Positions 31,575 through 39,651 of a stretch of DNA of 64,000 bases are shown piece after piece. This DNA comes from Streptomyces parvus (lineage in GTDB: Bacteria > Actinomycetota > Actinomycetes > Streptomycetales > Streptomycetaceae). Each line of letters opens with the position of its first letter. Position 1 is the stretch's first letter. The translations under genes and the position numbers were made by a program. Under the pieces are notes generated by a model. The model worked only from the letters and a program-made list of their open reading frames with translations, did no database searches and was not told the DNA's origin. The stretch is from contig NZ_CP135079.1 of the NCBI RefSeq assembly GCF_032121415.1, positions 4,960,001-5,024,000 on the forward strand, read 5' to 3'.

Positions 31575-31926
31575 TGCTGCCCCTCGTCTGATGAATTCGG
31601 GCGGGCGATGTGAACGCCACATTCCGGGTGACCGAGCAGGGGACGGGCCCGTCGGGAAGCGGCTGCCGGGAGCCTCGGCGGCCGGGCGCCGGAGCGGCGT
31701 GGCGAAGCGGGAGGGCTGGCCAACCGCTGTCCTCCTTCCTCCGCCGGGGGCCGCGGCGCCCGGGCAGGGCCGGTGAGCCGGCAGGCGAGCACGTCACCAT
31801 GGGTAATGCCCAGTCAACCCCGTGTGGGGGCGCCGAGGGAAGCCATGTGTGACCGGAATTGTTTGGTCGTCAATAACTCTCTGATCGTTACTGAGGCGTT
31901 GGTGAACCCCGGGGGCGGCGGCCGGT
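31575..31926. other. Intergenic region upstream of the terpene synthase and at the end of the CIS operon
   Basis: 352 nt without a gene. The first part (to about 31800) is GC-rich; 31795-31905 is AT-richer and, read on the minus strand, holds TTGACT (near 31815) and TTGACG (near 31880), possible -35 elements for the terpene synthase. No matching -10 was convincing. No clear terminator for the CIS operon was found here. Confidence 0.4.
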
Positions 31927-33237
31927 TCAGGTACGCCGGAAGAACTCGACCTCGCCCACGGCGACCGGGCGCCCCTCGCCCCGGCCGGTGGCCTCCCGCA
32001 GCACCAGCTCGACGGAACGGACGTCGCTGATGCCCATCCGTACCGTCTGCTTGCCCGGCTTGTCGTTGAAGGTCACCGCCTTCTTGTGGACCTTGCCGTC
32101 CTCCGTGGTCACGAGCAGGTCCGCCCGGGTCGGCCGCGCGCCCCGCCGGAACTCCTGCGGCTCCTTCGACACCCCGGTGTGCACCACGATGCCGACCAGC
32201 CGGAACGGCGTCCCGAACGAGCAGGTCAGCGAGGCGCCGAGGGCGGGTGCGCCCCAGTACTCGTTCGTCAGACCGTCGATCGCCGCGCTCCCGGGATGAC
32301 CGGGTGCCGCCGCGCTCGCGGTCACCCCGGTGGGGCTGATCTCCGCCGTGCCGCCGAGCTTGTCCCGGACGTCCTCGATGGCGTACCGCCCCAGCGGGAA
32401 GAACAGAAAGCCCGCGAGCGCCAGTGCGGCCACGGCCAGCACCAGCAGAGTCCGCCGCAGCGCCCGGCCCGAACCCCCGCGCACCCGGCGGCGGAAAGGC
32501 CACACCGTGCGCCACCACGGCAGGGCGGCGGGCTGCTCCCGGACCTGCAGGGGGGCGGCGCACCGCCGGCAGAACTTCCGCCCGGCCAGGTTCGGCGTAC
32601 CGCAGGCGGGGCAGGGCGGCCCGTCCGGCGCCTCGTCCGCCGCCACCGGCCGCACGACGGGCCTCCGGGCCACGGGCCGCGCGGGCTGCACGGCCCCCAC
32701 CGGCCCGTCCGCGTCGGACGCGGTCCCGGACGCGCCCGACGTCGCGGATGCCGGGGCTCCGGGCCGTACGGGAGGCACCGAGGGGACGCGTGCCGGAGGG
32801 GCGGGGGGCCGCGCCGGGGGCGGGGGAGGCGTCGCCGGTTCGGGGGTGGGCGCGGGGCCCACCGGGGGCGCGGGGGGAGCCGACCGGGGCGGCTTCGGCG
32901 GTTGTTCGGGGCGAGCGGGGGTCTCCGGGCGCGCGGTCGCGGGCGGCGCAGGCTCGGCCTCCGGCAACCGGCCTCCGGCTCCGGCCTCCGGCCCCGGAGC
33001 AGGCGCCGGCTCGGCCGTCCGCGCAGGCTCGGGCTCGGAGGCGGGCCGTCGCTCCGGCACCGGCGCCGGAGCCTCGGGTTTCGCCGTCGGCTCGTGGGCG
33101 GGCTCCGGGACCACCTCCGCCTCCGGCGTGCGTCCTCGTCGTACGGGCTCCGAGGACCAGCCCAGGTAGGTGCCGCAGTTGCCGCAGAAGTCGTCGCTCT
33201 CGCCGTTGGGCGTTCCGCACGCCGGGCACGAACGCAT
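31927..33237 (-). CDS. CIS-associated membrane protein: zinc ribbons, Pro-rich linker, discoidin-like C-terminus
   Basis: 436 aa from ATG 33237 behind GGAGGCTGAC; the start lies 4 nt after the tail protein I stop. Order: zinc ribbon 1 (CPACGTPNGESDDFCGNCG), a Pro/Ala-rich disordered region of about 165 residues, zinc ribbon 2 (CPACGTPNLAGRKFCRRC), one transmembrane helix (LLVLAVAALALAGFLFF), then a discoidin/NADase-type glycan-binding-like domain (AIDGLTNEYWGA ... VELVLREATG). It predicts a cytoplasmic N-terminus and an exported C-terminus. From memory it resembles the membrane protein (CisA-type) reported to dock Streptomyces CIS particles. Last gene of the operon. Confidence 0.8.
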   Translation of the reverse strand: MRSCPACGTPNGESDDFCGNCGTYLGWSSEPVRRGRTPEAEVVPEPAHEPTAKPEAPAPVPERRPASEPEPARTAEPAPAPGPEAGAGGRLPEAEPAPPATARPETPARPEQPPKPPRSAPPAPPVGPAPTPEPATPPPPPARPPAPPARVPSVPPVRPGAPASATSGASGTASDADGPVGAVQPARPVARRPVVRPVAADEAPDGPPCPACGTPNLAGRKFCRRCAAPLQVREQPAALPWWRTVWPFRRRVRGGSGRALRRTLLVLAVAALALAGFLFFPLGRYAIEDVRDKLGGTAEISPTGVTASAAAPGHPGSAAIDGLTNEYWGAPALGASLTCSFGTPFRLVGIVVHTGVSKEPQEFRRGARPTRADLLVTTEDGKVHKKAVTFNDKPGKQTVRMGISDVRSVELVLREATGRGEGRPVAVGEVEFFRRT

Positions 33238-33241
33238 CACG

Positions 33242-33835
33242 TCAGCCTCCAGTCCGTTCAGGCGCATCGGGCGCGTCGGATGCTCGGGGCGGGCCCGGCA
33301 GGACCTCCACCCGGCAGGTCAGGTGGGCCGGGCACGCGGCGGAGGCGACCTCCAGGACGCGGTGGGCGTCCACCGCGTCGTCCGCGCGCACCGGCCGGAC
33401 GCGGACGAGGAGTTCACCGGTCGGCGGCGGCGGGAGGGCGGCCCCCGGCTCGGCCGACCAGGTGGCGCCCCCGCCGTCCCGGACCTCCGCGTGCACCCCG
33501 CAGCAGAGCCGCAGCCGCTCGACGAGACCCCGCCGGGTGCCGCGCCACCGGTGCAGCTCGACGGCGCGTGCGACGACCGCCCGGCGCAGCTCCACCGGCC
33601 ACGCCGGATCGGCCTCCACGCCCACCCAGGACGCCAGCCACGGCAGGAAGTCGGCCGGGGCGAGGGCCGGGTCGACGTACGCGGGAAGGTTGTCCAGCGT
33701 GGACAGGACCGGGGCCAGCACCGTGTCCAGGCCCGCCGTGAACCGCTGGGCCAGGTCGTCGTCCGCGTACAGGGCGGGCAGCAGCTCACCGATCGGGTAG
33801 CGGCTGGGCAGCCCGGGTATCGCCGCCCGCGTCAT
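33242..33835 (-). CDS. Phage tail protein I-like baseplate component
   Basis: 197 aa. The central part (LPWLASWVGVEADPAWPVELRRAVVARA followed by HRWRGTRRGLVERL, about 65-110) is the signature region of the P2 gpI / tail_P2_I-like family found in all CIS loci next to baseplate J. It is expected to sit in the baseplate wedge. ATGA overlap with the baseplate J gene shows translational coupling. The C-terminal 50 residues are not conserved to my knowledge. Confidence 0.85.
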   Translation of the reverse strand: MTRAAIPGLPSRYPIGELLPALYADDDLAQRFTAGLDTVLAPVLSTLDNLPAYVDPALAPADFLPWLASWVGVEADPAWPVELRRAVVARAVELHRWRGTRRGLVERLRLCCGVHAEVRDGGGATWSAEPGAALPPPPTGELLVRVRPVRADDAVDAHRVLEVASAACPAHLTCRVEVLPGPPRASDAPDAPERTGG

Positions 33836-35793
33836 ACGGCCTCACCGGCCCCGCTCGCGGTGACCACCACCTGGTGCTGGTGCGAGAAGACCAGGGCTCC
33901 CGGCGCCACGTCGATCCGGTCCACCGCCGCCCCGCGCCTGCCCGTGACCGGGTCCGCCGGGAACAGCCGGACGTCCTCCACCAGACCGGCCCCCTCCACG
34001 CTCTGGAGCACGGCGAAGACCTCCCCGTACTGCACGGGCCTGCCGAACGGCCACCCCTGGCCGTCCGCCCCGCCCCGCAACGGGTCGATGTGGCGGAACA
34101 GCGCCTCCAGCGCCTCGGCCCGCACCCGGTCCACGTCAGCGGGCGCGGCCACCAGCCGGGCGACCACCGTGACGCCCTGGTAGGCGGGCGGTTCGACGAC
34201 CAACCGGGTTCCTACCAGACGCCGTTCGTCGAGCCGGTCCGTCACCGCCGCCAGCACCGCGTCCGAGGGGATCAACTGCTCGAACCGCACCTGCCCGTCC
34301 TCGTCGGCCACCGCGTCCGGCACCACCAGCACGCGTACCGCGCCCGCCTCGCCCGGCACGGCCGGCAGGCACCGCACCCGGCGCAGGGACGGCGCGGCCT
34401 CCCGGGCGATCAGCTCGTGGTCCTCGGCCGTGACCGCCCGCTCCTGCACCCGCAGGATGTTGGGCGCGCGCACCTTGGCGTTCTCGACGGTCTCCCCGTC
34501 GACGCCGCCGGTCGCCGCCTCGCGGTTGTCGACGCCCGCGACGTACGGCACCGAGCTGCGCAGCACCGAGATCGCGCCCCGGGCGACGTTCCCGGCCGAC
34601 CCGCCGCCCGTGCGGTAGCGGGGGACACGGAGCCGGGCGCCCTTCTCGGGCACCGCCCCGTACGCACGCATCGTGCCGTCGGCCTCGCGTACCTCCGGCG
34701 GGAACGCGAACTCCCCGGCGACGGCGTCGACCCGGACGTGCCGGTCACCGGGGACGGACGCGCCGAAGTGCTCGACCGGGGTCCAGATCTCCCAGCCCTC
34801 GTCCGTCGACACCTGGACGACCGGCGGGTCCCCGTCCAGCAGCAGTGGCGCCCGGCCCACCGTGAACCGCTGCCCGGCGACGCCCTCCGACACCCCGAGG
34901 GGTACATCGAGAACGGTCTCCGCGTGTTCGGCCGCCGTCGTGCCACCGACCGTGAACACCTCGGCCTCCCGGATCGTCGGCGACTCCGAGTAGAACGGCT
35001 GGCCCGGCTCCGGGGCGGTCACCCGGCAGCGCAGCCACCCCGCCCGGGTCCCCGCCACGACGGACGCCGTGTGCCCGGCCGGGACGAACACCACCACCTC
35101 ACCGGGCCGGTTGAGGCCGCCGGTGGAGTCGGTGCCGGTCGCACAGGCCACCCAGCGGGCCCCGTCCCACGCCTCCCACGCCAGCGGCGGCTGCCGCGGG
35201 TCGACGCCCACGCCCTCCACCCGGCTGTCGAGGCGGACGGCGACGATGCACCGGGGCACGGCCGTCGGCAGCCCGAACAGCAGGGCGTCGCCGGGCTCCG
35301 GCCGGGCCTGGAAGCACGGAATGTCCTTGCCCGCGCCCAGCGGCGCCGTCCGGTCCGTCTGGTCGCCCGACACCGGCGCGGTCACCAGCCGTTCCAGCGA
35401 ACTCGGCACGATCGGCAGGTCCTCGGAGGTGGAGAACACCACCGGCTCCTCGGCCTCGCCGCGCGCGGTGGCCACCTCCGTACCGGCGGGCAGGTGCACG
35501 GTCTCCGGCTGCGGCGCGGAGAGCCAGAAGTCGATCTCGGCCCGCGCCACGGTCGGCGGGAACAGCGTCACACCGAGCAGATCGAGGAAGGCCGCGTAGT
35601 TCTTGTCGGGCACCCGGTTCAGCCGGTACAGCAACTGGTCGACCATGTACGCGAAGGTCTCGATCAGCGTGACGCCGGGGTCGGACACATTGTGGTCGGT
35701 CCACTCGGGGGAGCGCTGCTGGACGAACCGCTTGGCCTCGTCGACGAGTTGCTGGAAGCGCCGGTCGTCCAGGTTGGGGGAGGGCAGGGCCAT
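33832..35793 (-). CDS. Baseplate J-like (gp6/Afp11-type) wedge protein
   Basis: 653 aa from ATG 35793 (MALPSPNLDDRRF). The start is fixed by the conserved N-terminus and by the 1-nt overlap (TGATG) with the gp25 gene. The N-terminal region (FVQQRSPEWTDHNVSDPGVTLIETFAYM) is typical of putative baseplate assembly proteins of CIS. The C-terminal third (NRE-ATGGVDGETVENAK and AVTAEDHELIARE) is the Baseplate_J domain. Structural role: forms the wedge ring that triggers sheath contraction. Confidence 0.93.
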   Translation of the reverse strand: MALPSPNLDDRRFQQLVDEAKRFVQQRSPEWTDHNVSDPGVTLIETFAYMVDQLLYRLNRVPDKNYAAFLDLLGVTLFPPTVARAEIDFWLSAPQPETVHLPAGTEVATARGEAEEPVVFSTSEDLPIVPSSLERLVTAPVSGDQTDRTAPLGAGKDIPCFQARPEPGDALLFGLPTAVPRCIVAVRLDSRVEGVGVDPRQPPLAWEAWDGARWVACATGTDSTGGLNRPGEVVVFVPAGHTASVVAGTRAGWLRCRVTAPEPGQPFYSESPTIREAEVFTVGGTTAAEHAETVLDVPLGVSEGVAGQRFTVGRAPLLLDGDPPVVQVSTDEGWEIWTPVEHFGASVPGDRHVRVDAVAGEFAFPPEVREADGTMRAYGAVPEKGARLRVPRYRTGGGSAGNVARGAISVLRSSVPYVAGVDNREAATGGVDGETVENAKVRAPNILRVQERAVTAEDHELIAREAAPSLRRVRCLPAVPGEAGAVRVLVVPDAVADEDGQVRFEQLIPSDAVLAAVTDRLDERRLVGTRLVVEPPAYQGVTVVARLVAAPADVDRVRAEALEALFRHIDPLRGGADGQGWPFGRPVQYGEVFAVLQSVEGAGLVEDVRLFPADPVTGRRGAAVDRIDVAPGALVFSHQHQVVVTASGAGEAV

Positions 35794-36233
35794 CAGAGCC
35801 TCCCCGCTTCCTGAGCGGTCCTTGCCGCCGAGCCCTCGGACGACGGGATCGTGTAGAAGGGAAAGACCAGGTTGCGCAGGTCGTTGGTGGCCCGCACGGT
35901 GTAGTGCACGTCGATGTAGAGCGTGCCCTCCTCGACGGCGTCGAAGGCGACCACCACGTCCGTGACCTCGATGCGCGGCTCCCACCGCTCCAGCGAGGTG
36001 CGGACCTCCTGCGCGATCCGCCCGGCGGTCGCCCCGTCGCCGGGCGCGAAGACGTACTCGTGGATGCCGCAGCCGAACTCCGGGCGCATCGGCCGCTCGC
36101 CCGGCGCGGTGCCGAGGATCAGCCCGATCGCTTCCTCGATCTCCTTGTCCCGTCCGACCAGCGCGATGCCGCCCGTCGGCCCGGTCCGCAGCGGGAAGCC
36201 CCAGCCGCGTCCGATGAATCCTCCGCCGCTCAC
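35793..36233 (-). CDS. GPW/gp25-like baseplate protein
   Basis: 146 aa from GTG 36233, which overlaps the PAAR stop (GTGA). It has the gp25 fold signature (IEEAIGLILGTAPGERPMRPEFG) and the EPRIEVTDVVV strand. In T4, gp25 joins the sheath to the wedge; the same role is expected here. Despite its old 'lysozyme-like' annotation the family is structural. Confidence 0.92.
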   Translation of the reverse strand: MSGGGFIGRGWGFPLRTGPTGGIALVGRDKEIEEAIGLILGTAPGERPMRPEFGCGIHEYVFAPGDGATAGRIAQEVRTSLERWEPRIEVTDVVVAFDAVEEGTLYIDVHYTVRATNDLRNLVFPFYTIPSSEGSAARTAQEAGRL

Positions 36234-36547
36234 ATCGGACCCCCGATCAGGACGTCGAACGCACCGCTGACGATGGGTGCGCCGCAGGTGGTCCTGTCGC
36301 CCATCCGGGCCGCGGGCAGTCCGCCGATCAGCACCGCACCGCCGATCGCTGCGGCCGGGTTGGGCATGATCACGTTGCCGGGACCGAGCGCCGCGTGCGG
36401 GGGGACGACGCACCCGTGCAGGCTCCCGGTGACGGCCGCGGGCCGGCCGCCGATGAGCACGGTGGCCACGGCCACCGCGCCCGGGGGCGGGGTGCCGATG
36501 AGACCGCCGTGGGCGGTGCTGTCGCCCGTGCGGGCTGCGGGAGGCAT
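36230..36547 (-). CDS. PAAR-domain spike tip protein
   Basis: 105 aa made of a single PAAR domain: the opening PPAARTGDSTAHGG, the glycine-rich repeats VLIGGRPAA and VLIGGLPAARMGD, and metal-ligand His/Cys residues (HGG, HGC, CGAP). It sharpens the VgrG-like spike. No C-terminal toxin extension is present. It is 60 nt after the VgrG gene. Confidence 0.93.
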   Translation of the reverse strand: MPPAARTGDSTAHGGLIGTPPPGAVAVATVLIGGRPAAVTGSLHGCVVPPHAALGPGNVIMPNPAAAIGGAVLIGGLPAARMGDRTTCGAPIVSGAFDVLIGGPM

Positions 36548-36607
36548 GGCCGGGTTTCTCCTTGCTGTGAGAGGGACTTCGGGGAAGGGGAGGGGAGGGG
36601 CAGGGGG

Positions 36608-38392
36608 TCAGTTGATCCTGATGAGCTTGGCCTTGAGGACCGCGAGCAGACCGCCTTCGACCGTGACCCCCGTCTTGCCGTTGACGGTCACCGAGCGGCC
36701 CGTGATGTTCACGTCGCCCGTGGCGCCCGCGTCGAGGGTGATGCCCGAAGCGGACAGCGTCACGGAACTCAACTCCCGGGTTCGGCCGCGCGCTTTGACG
36801 GTGAGCGTGATCTCGCCCTTCTTCTCGTCGAGGACCACGTCGAGCCGTTTGTCGCCGGTGGCGATCCGCACCCCGGCAGGACCGCGCGGGGCATCGAGGA
36901 GCTCCAGTCTGTTCCCCGAACGGGACACCAGGGAACGGCGGTTGACCTTCCCGCTGGTCGGGTCGACGAGCGGGACGTCGTGCGGGGATGGCTTGTCGAC
37001 CCCGTTGTAGAGCCCGCCGAGTACGTACGGGCTGTCCAGCAGCCCCTGTTCGAACCCGACGAGCACCTCGTCGTTGACCTCGGGGCTGAACACCCCGCCG
37101 CCGCCCTGGCCGCCCCACTGCACGGTGCGCACCCAGTCGGTGACGTACGTGTCGTCGAGCCAGGGGAACTTCAGCCGCACCCAGCCGCGTTGCCCCCTTC
37201 CCTCCTCGCGGATGTCGGTGACCACCCCGATCGCCAGACCCGGCATGCGCGGGCCGCGCGAGGGAGCGTTCGCACCCGCGGTCAGCCCCGAGAGCGACCG
37301 GTCCGGAGAGGCGCTGACGATCACCGTCGTGCGGTAGCCGGTGTCCGGTTCGAGGACGTGGTGCGCGGCGGTGGCGGTGTAGCGGCCGGAGAACGCGGGC
37401 CCCACGTTGCCCAGCGCCACCGGCGCGCCCGCCCGGAGCTGCGGATTCCCGTACGCCACCGCCTCGACCTCGCCGAACCCGGCGCTGACGGACGCGGCGA
37501 GGGCCCCGGCCACGGCCCGGGTCTCCGCCTGGGTGCGGTACGGGGTGTCGGCGACCGTCGTCCGGGAGCCGCCGGAGCCGAAGACCCTCGCCGCCTGCGA
37601 CGGGCTCATCCCCGGGGCGACGGTGTCGCTGCGCACGGACTGCTGCCGGGCCACGAGCCGGGTCTTGGTGTCGACGTTCCAGCCGCGCACCTCCACGCTG
37701 TCCGACCCGTCGGCCCCGGTGAGGACCGCGCGCAGGGCCAGCAGGTTGTTCCCGTACTCCAGGACCATCGGGTCGCGTGTGGCGGACGTCGAGGGCGAGG
37801 GGGCCGAGGAGGCGGGGTCCGGCTTGGTGAACTGCAACAGGCCCTTGTCGTCGACCCGTACGGTGGCCCCGCTCTCGGCCGCGAGGTGCTGGAGGAACTC
37901 CCAGTCCGAGACGTTCGGCTGGGTCAGCTGCTTGTACGTGACCGGCGCGGCCTCGATCCTCCCGCAGGCCAGCCCCGCCCCGGCGGCGACCTTGCGGACG
38001 ATGTCCGCCGTCTTCATGTTCCGGTACGCCGTCACCTTCCGGCCGCGCTGGAGCCGGTGCGCCTTGGAGAACGCCCGTACGACGGTGAACGATCCGGTGG
38101 TGTCGGTGTCCAGCTCGACCGCGGTGACCTCTCCGGTGAACAGCCGCTCACGCCCCCGGTCCTTCACGGTCACCACCGAGATCTTCAGCGGGGTGCCCAT
38201 GCCGATGCCGGTCTCGGTGAGGAAGGTGTGGTCGGGGTCCCGGTACATCAGGACGGCGGTGTCCGGCAGGCCCACGTTCTCGTCGACCACACAGCTCACC
38301 AGCTGGGTGGCCCAGGCCGCGGGCAGCTCGGCGGGCGCCTCGACGACCGGGTCGGCGGCGAACGAGCGGCCCGGCGCTTGCTTCCCGCTCAT
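36608..38392 (-). CDS. VgrG-like spike protein (gp27/gp5 type)
   Basis: 594 aa from ATG 38392 (MSGKQAPGRSF) with GGAGGG 3 nt upstream; ATGA overlap with the LysM gene fixes the start. The first two thirds form gp27-like hub domains, including PNVSDWEFLQHLAAESGATV. Then comes an OB-fold (GLAIGVVTDIREEG ... GWVRLKFPWLDD) and the NDEVLVGFEQG and YVLGGLYNG motifs. The C-terminus is a beta-strand stalk to which PAAR would bind. No effector domain is fused. Confidence 0.93.
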   Translation of the reverse strand: MSGKQAPGRSFAADPVVEAPAELPAAWATQLVSCVVDENVGLPDTAVLMYRDPDHTFLTETGIGMGTPLKISVVTVKDRGRERLFTGEVTAVELDTDTTGSFTVVRAFSKAHRLQRGRKVTAYRNMKTADIVRKVAAGAGLACGRIEAAPVTYKQLTQPNVSDWEFLQHLAAESGATVRVDDKGLLQFTKPDPASSAPSPSTSATRDPMVLEYGNNLLALRAVLTGADGSDSVEVRGWNVDTKTRLVARQQSVRSDTVAPGMSPSQAARVFGSGGSRTTVADTPYRTQAETRAVAGALAASVSAGFGEVEAVAYGNPQLRAGAPVALGNVGPAFSGRYTATAAHHVLEPDTGYRTTVIVSASPDRSLSGLTAGANAPSRGPRMPGLAIGVVTDIREEGRGQRGWVRLKFPWLDDTYVTDWVRTVQWGGQGGGGVFSPEVNDEVLVGFEQGLLDSPYVLGGLYNGVDKPSPHDVPLVDPTSGKVNRRSLVSRSGNRLELLDAPRGPAGVRIATGDKRLDVVLDEKKGEITLTVKARGRTRELSSVTLSASGITLDAGATGDVNITGRSVTVNGKTGVTVEGGLLAVLKAKLIRIN

Positions 38393-39111
38393 CGGCCCTC
38401 CTCCGCCGACCGGTCTTCCCGCCCGGGCACCAGCAGTTCCCGGCCGGGCGTCAACGTCATCGGGTCGTCGATGCCGTTGGCGTACGCGATGGTGCGCCAC
38501 GCGGTGGCGTCGCCGTACTCCCGCCAGGCCAGCAGCGGAAGACTGTCCCCCGCCACGACCCGGTGCGTGCGCCGCGCCTCCTTCGAACCCGAGGTGGGGT
38601 TCTGGCCCGCCGGGTCGACGCTCGCCTCCTCGATCGAGAGGGAGCAGGTGGCGCGCAGCGGCTTCCCGTCGACGTCGAACAGGGTGTAGGAGACGGAGAG
38701 GTTGGAGAGCACCCCGTCGAACGAGGTCGTCTTCGACGTCCCCCAGTCGAACCGTACCCAGGGGCTGGCGGGCGTCTTGCGGGCCAGACTGCTGGGGGTG
38801 GGGACACAGGCGGTCATCAACTGCTCGACCGCCTTCTCCACGGAGTTGTCGTGGGTCGCGGTCGCGTCCAGGAACACCTCCAGCGACAGGGCCCGTGGCC
38901 CGCTGCCGACGAACTCGGGCAGCGCGGACTGCCCGGCCATCCGGGACGGGGTACGCCGCCACTCGGTGCTCTTGCTGAGCGACAGCTTCGCGGGGTTGAA
39001 CTGCAACGTGAGGCGGGCGAGCGTGCCGCCGGGCTTGGCGCCGACGGCCGACGGCGGCTCCATGATGGTGAGTTGGGCACGTGCACGGCTCGCACGGAGA
39101 GCGGGTGACAT
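38389..39111 (-). CDS. CIS LysM/tube-baseplate adaptor (Afp7-type)
   Basis: 240 aa. The N-terminal domain (LTLQFNPAKLSLSKSTEWRR ... FVGSGPRALSLEVFLDAT) is the CIS tube-initiator domain. The C-terminus is a LysM-like motif (THRVVAGDSLPLLAWREYGD ... GIDDPMTLTPGRELLVP). In Afp and Pvc this protein joins the inner tube to the hub. It has a strong ribosome site GGAAGGAGG. Coupled by ATGA to the spike gene. Confidence 0.92.
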   Translation of the reverse strand: MSPALRASRARAQLTIMEPPSAVGAKPGGTLARLTLQFNPAKLSLSKSTEWRRTPSRMAGQSALPEFVGSGPRALSLEVFLDATATHDNSVEKAVEQLMTACVPTPSSLARKTPASPWVRFDWGTSKTTSFDGVLSNLSVSYTLFDVDGKPLRATCSLSIEEASVDPAGQNPTSGSKEARRTHRVVAGDSLPLLAWREYGDATAWRTIAYANGIDDPMTLTPGRELLVPGREDRSAEEGR

Positions 39112-39166
39112 CGCGTTCCTCCTTCCTGTGTCCTGGTCCTGCTCCTGGCGGATGCGCGTCTTCCGG

Positions 39167-39592
39167 TCAGGAGGGCTCCAGACCCTCGTGGGCGATCTCC
39201 AACGTCTCTGTCGCCGCCTGTGAGTTGGCCGGATCGAAGGACGGCCCCTGCCAGCGCACGGGCACGATGCCGTGGACCTGCCAGCTGATGATCCGGCTGA
39301 GGTCGGGGCGCAGCGCCACGATCTCGCCGTCCTTGGGCTCGACCCGCCGGATCGTCTCGTTCAGCCAGCGCGCGATCTTGAGGGTGTCGGTGGTCACCGG
39401 GCGGGTCAGCGTGATGTTCGTCCAGGTGATCCGCCCCGGCAGCTGCCAGGTGAACCCGTTGTTGCCGCCCTCGGCGTACGTCTCCATCTCCACCTCGGCG
39501 CCCAGGCCCGAGCAGGTGTGGAACGCGCCCAGGTCGCTGCCGCCGATCGCGAGCTTGAAGAACACGCTCGTCGCGAAGATGTTGTCGGTCAT
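39167..39592 (-). CDS. Inner tube protein 2 (gp19-like)
   Basis: 141 aa from ATG 39592 (MTDNIFATSVFFKLAIG). It carries the conserved tube motifs: CSGLGAEVE, GITL-like NITLTRPVT, and the C-terminal TETLEIAHEGLEP. It belongs to the T4 gp19 / Hcp superfamily and likely forms the tube base adjacent to the baseplate, with the 43395 gene product forming the bulk. It lies 59 nt after the long repeat protein gene. Confidence 0.9.
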   Translation of the reverse strand: MTDNIFATSVFFKLAIGGSDLGAFHTCSGLGAEVEMETYAEGGNNGFTWQLPGRITWTNITLTRPVTTDTLKIARWLNETIRRVEPKDGEIVALRPDLSRIISWQVHGIVPVRWQGPSFDPANSQAATETLEIAHEGLEPS

Positions 39593-39651
39593 ACGTCTCT
39601 CGTCTTCTCTGCGGTCTGTCGTACGGGGCGGGGGCCGGGGGGCCGGGGCCG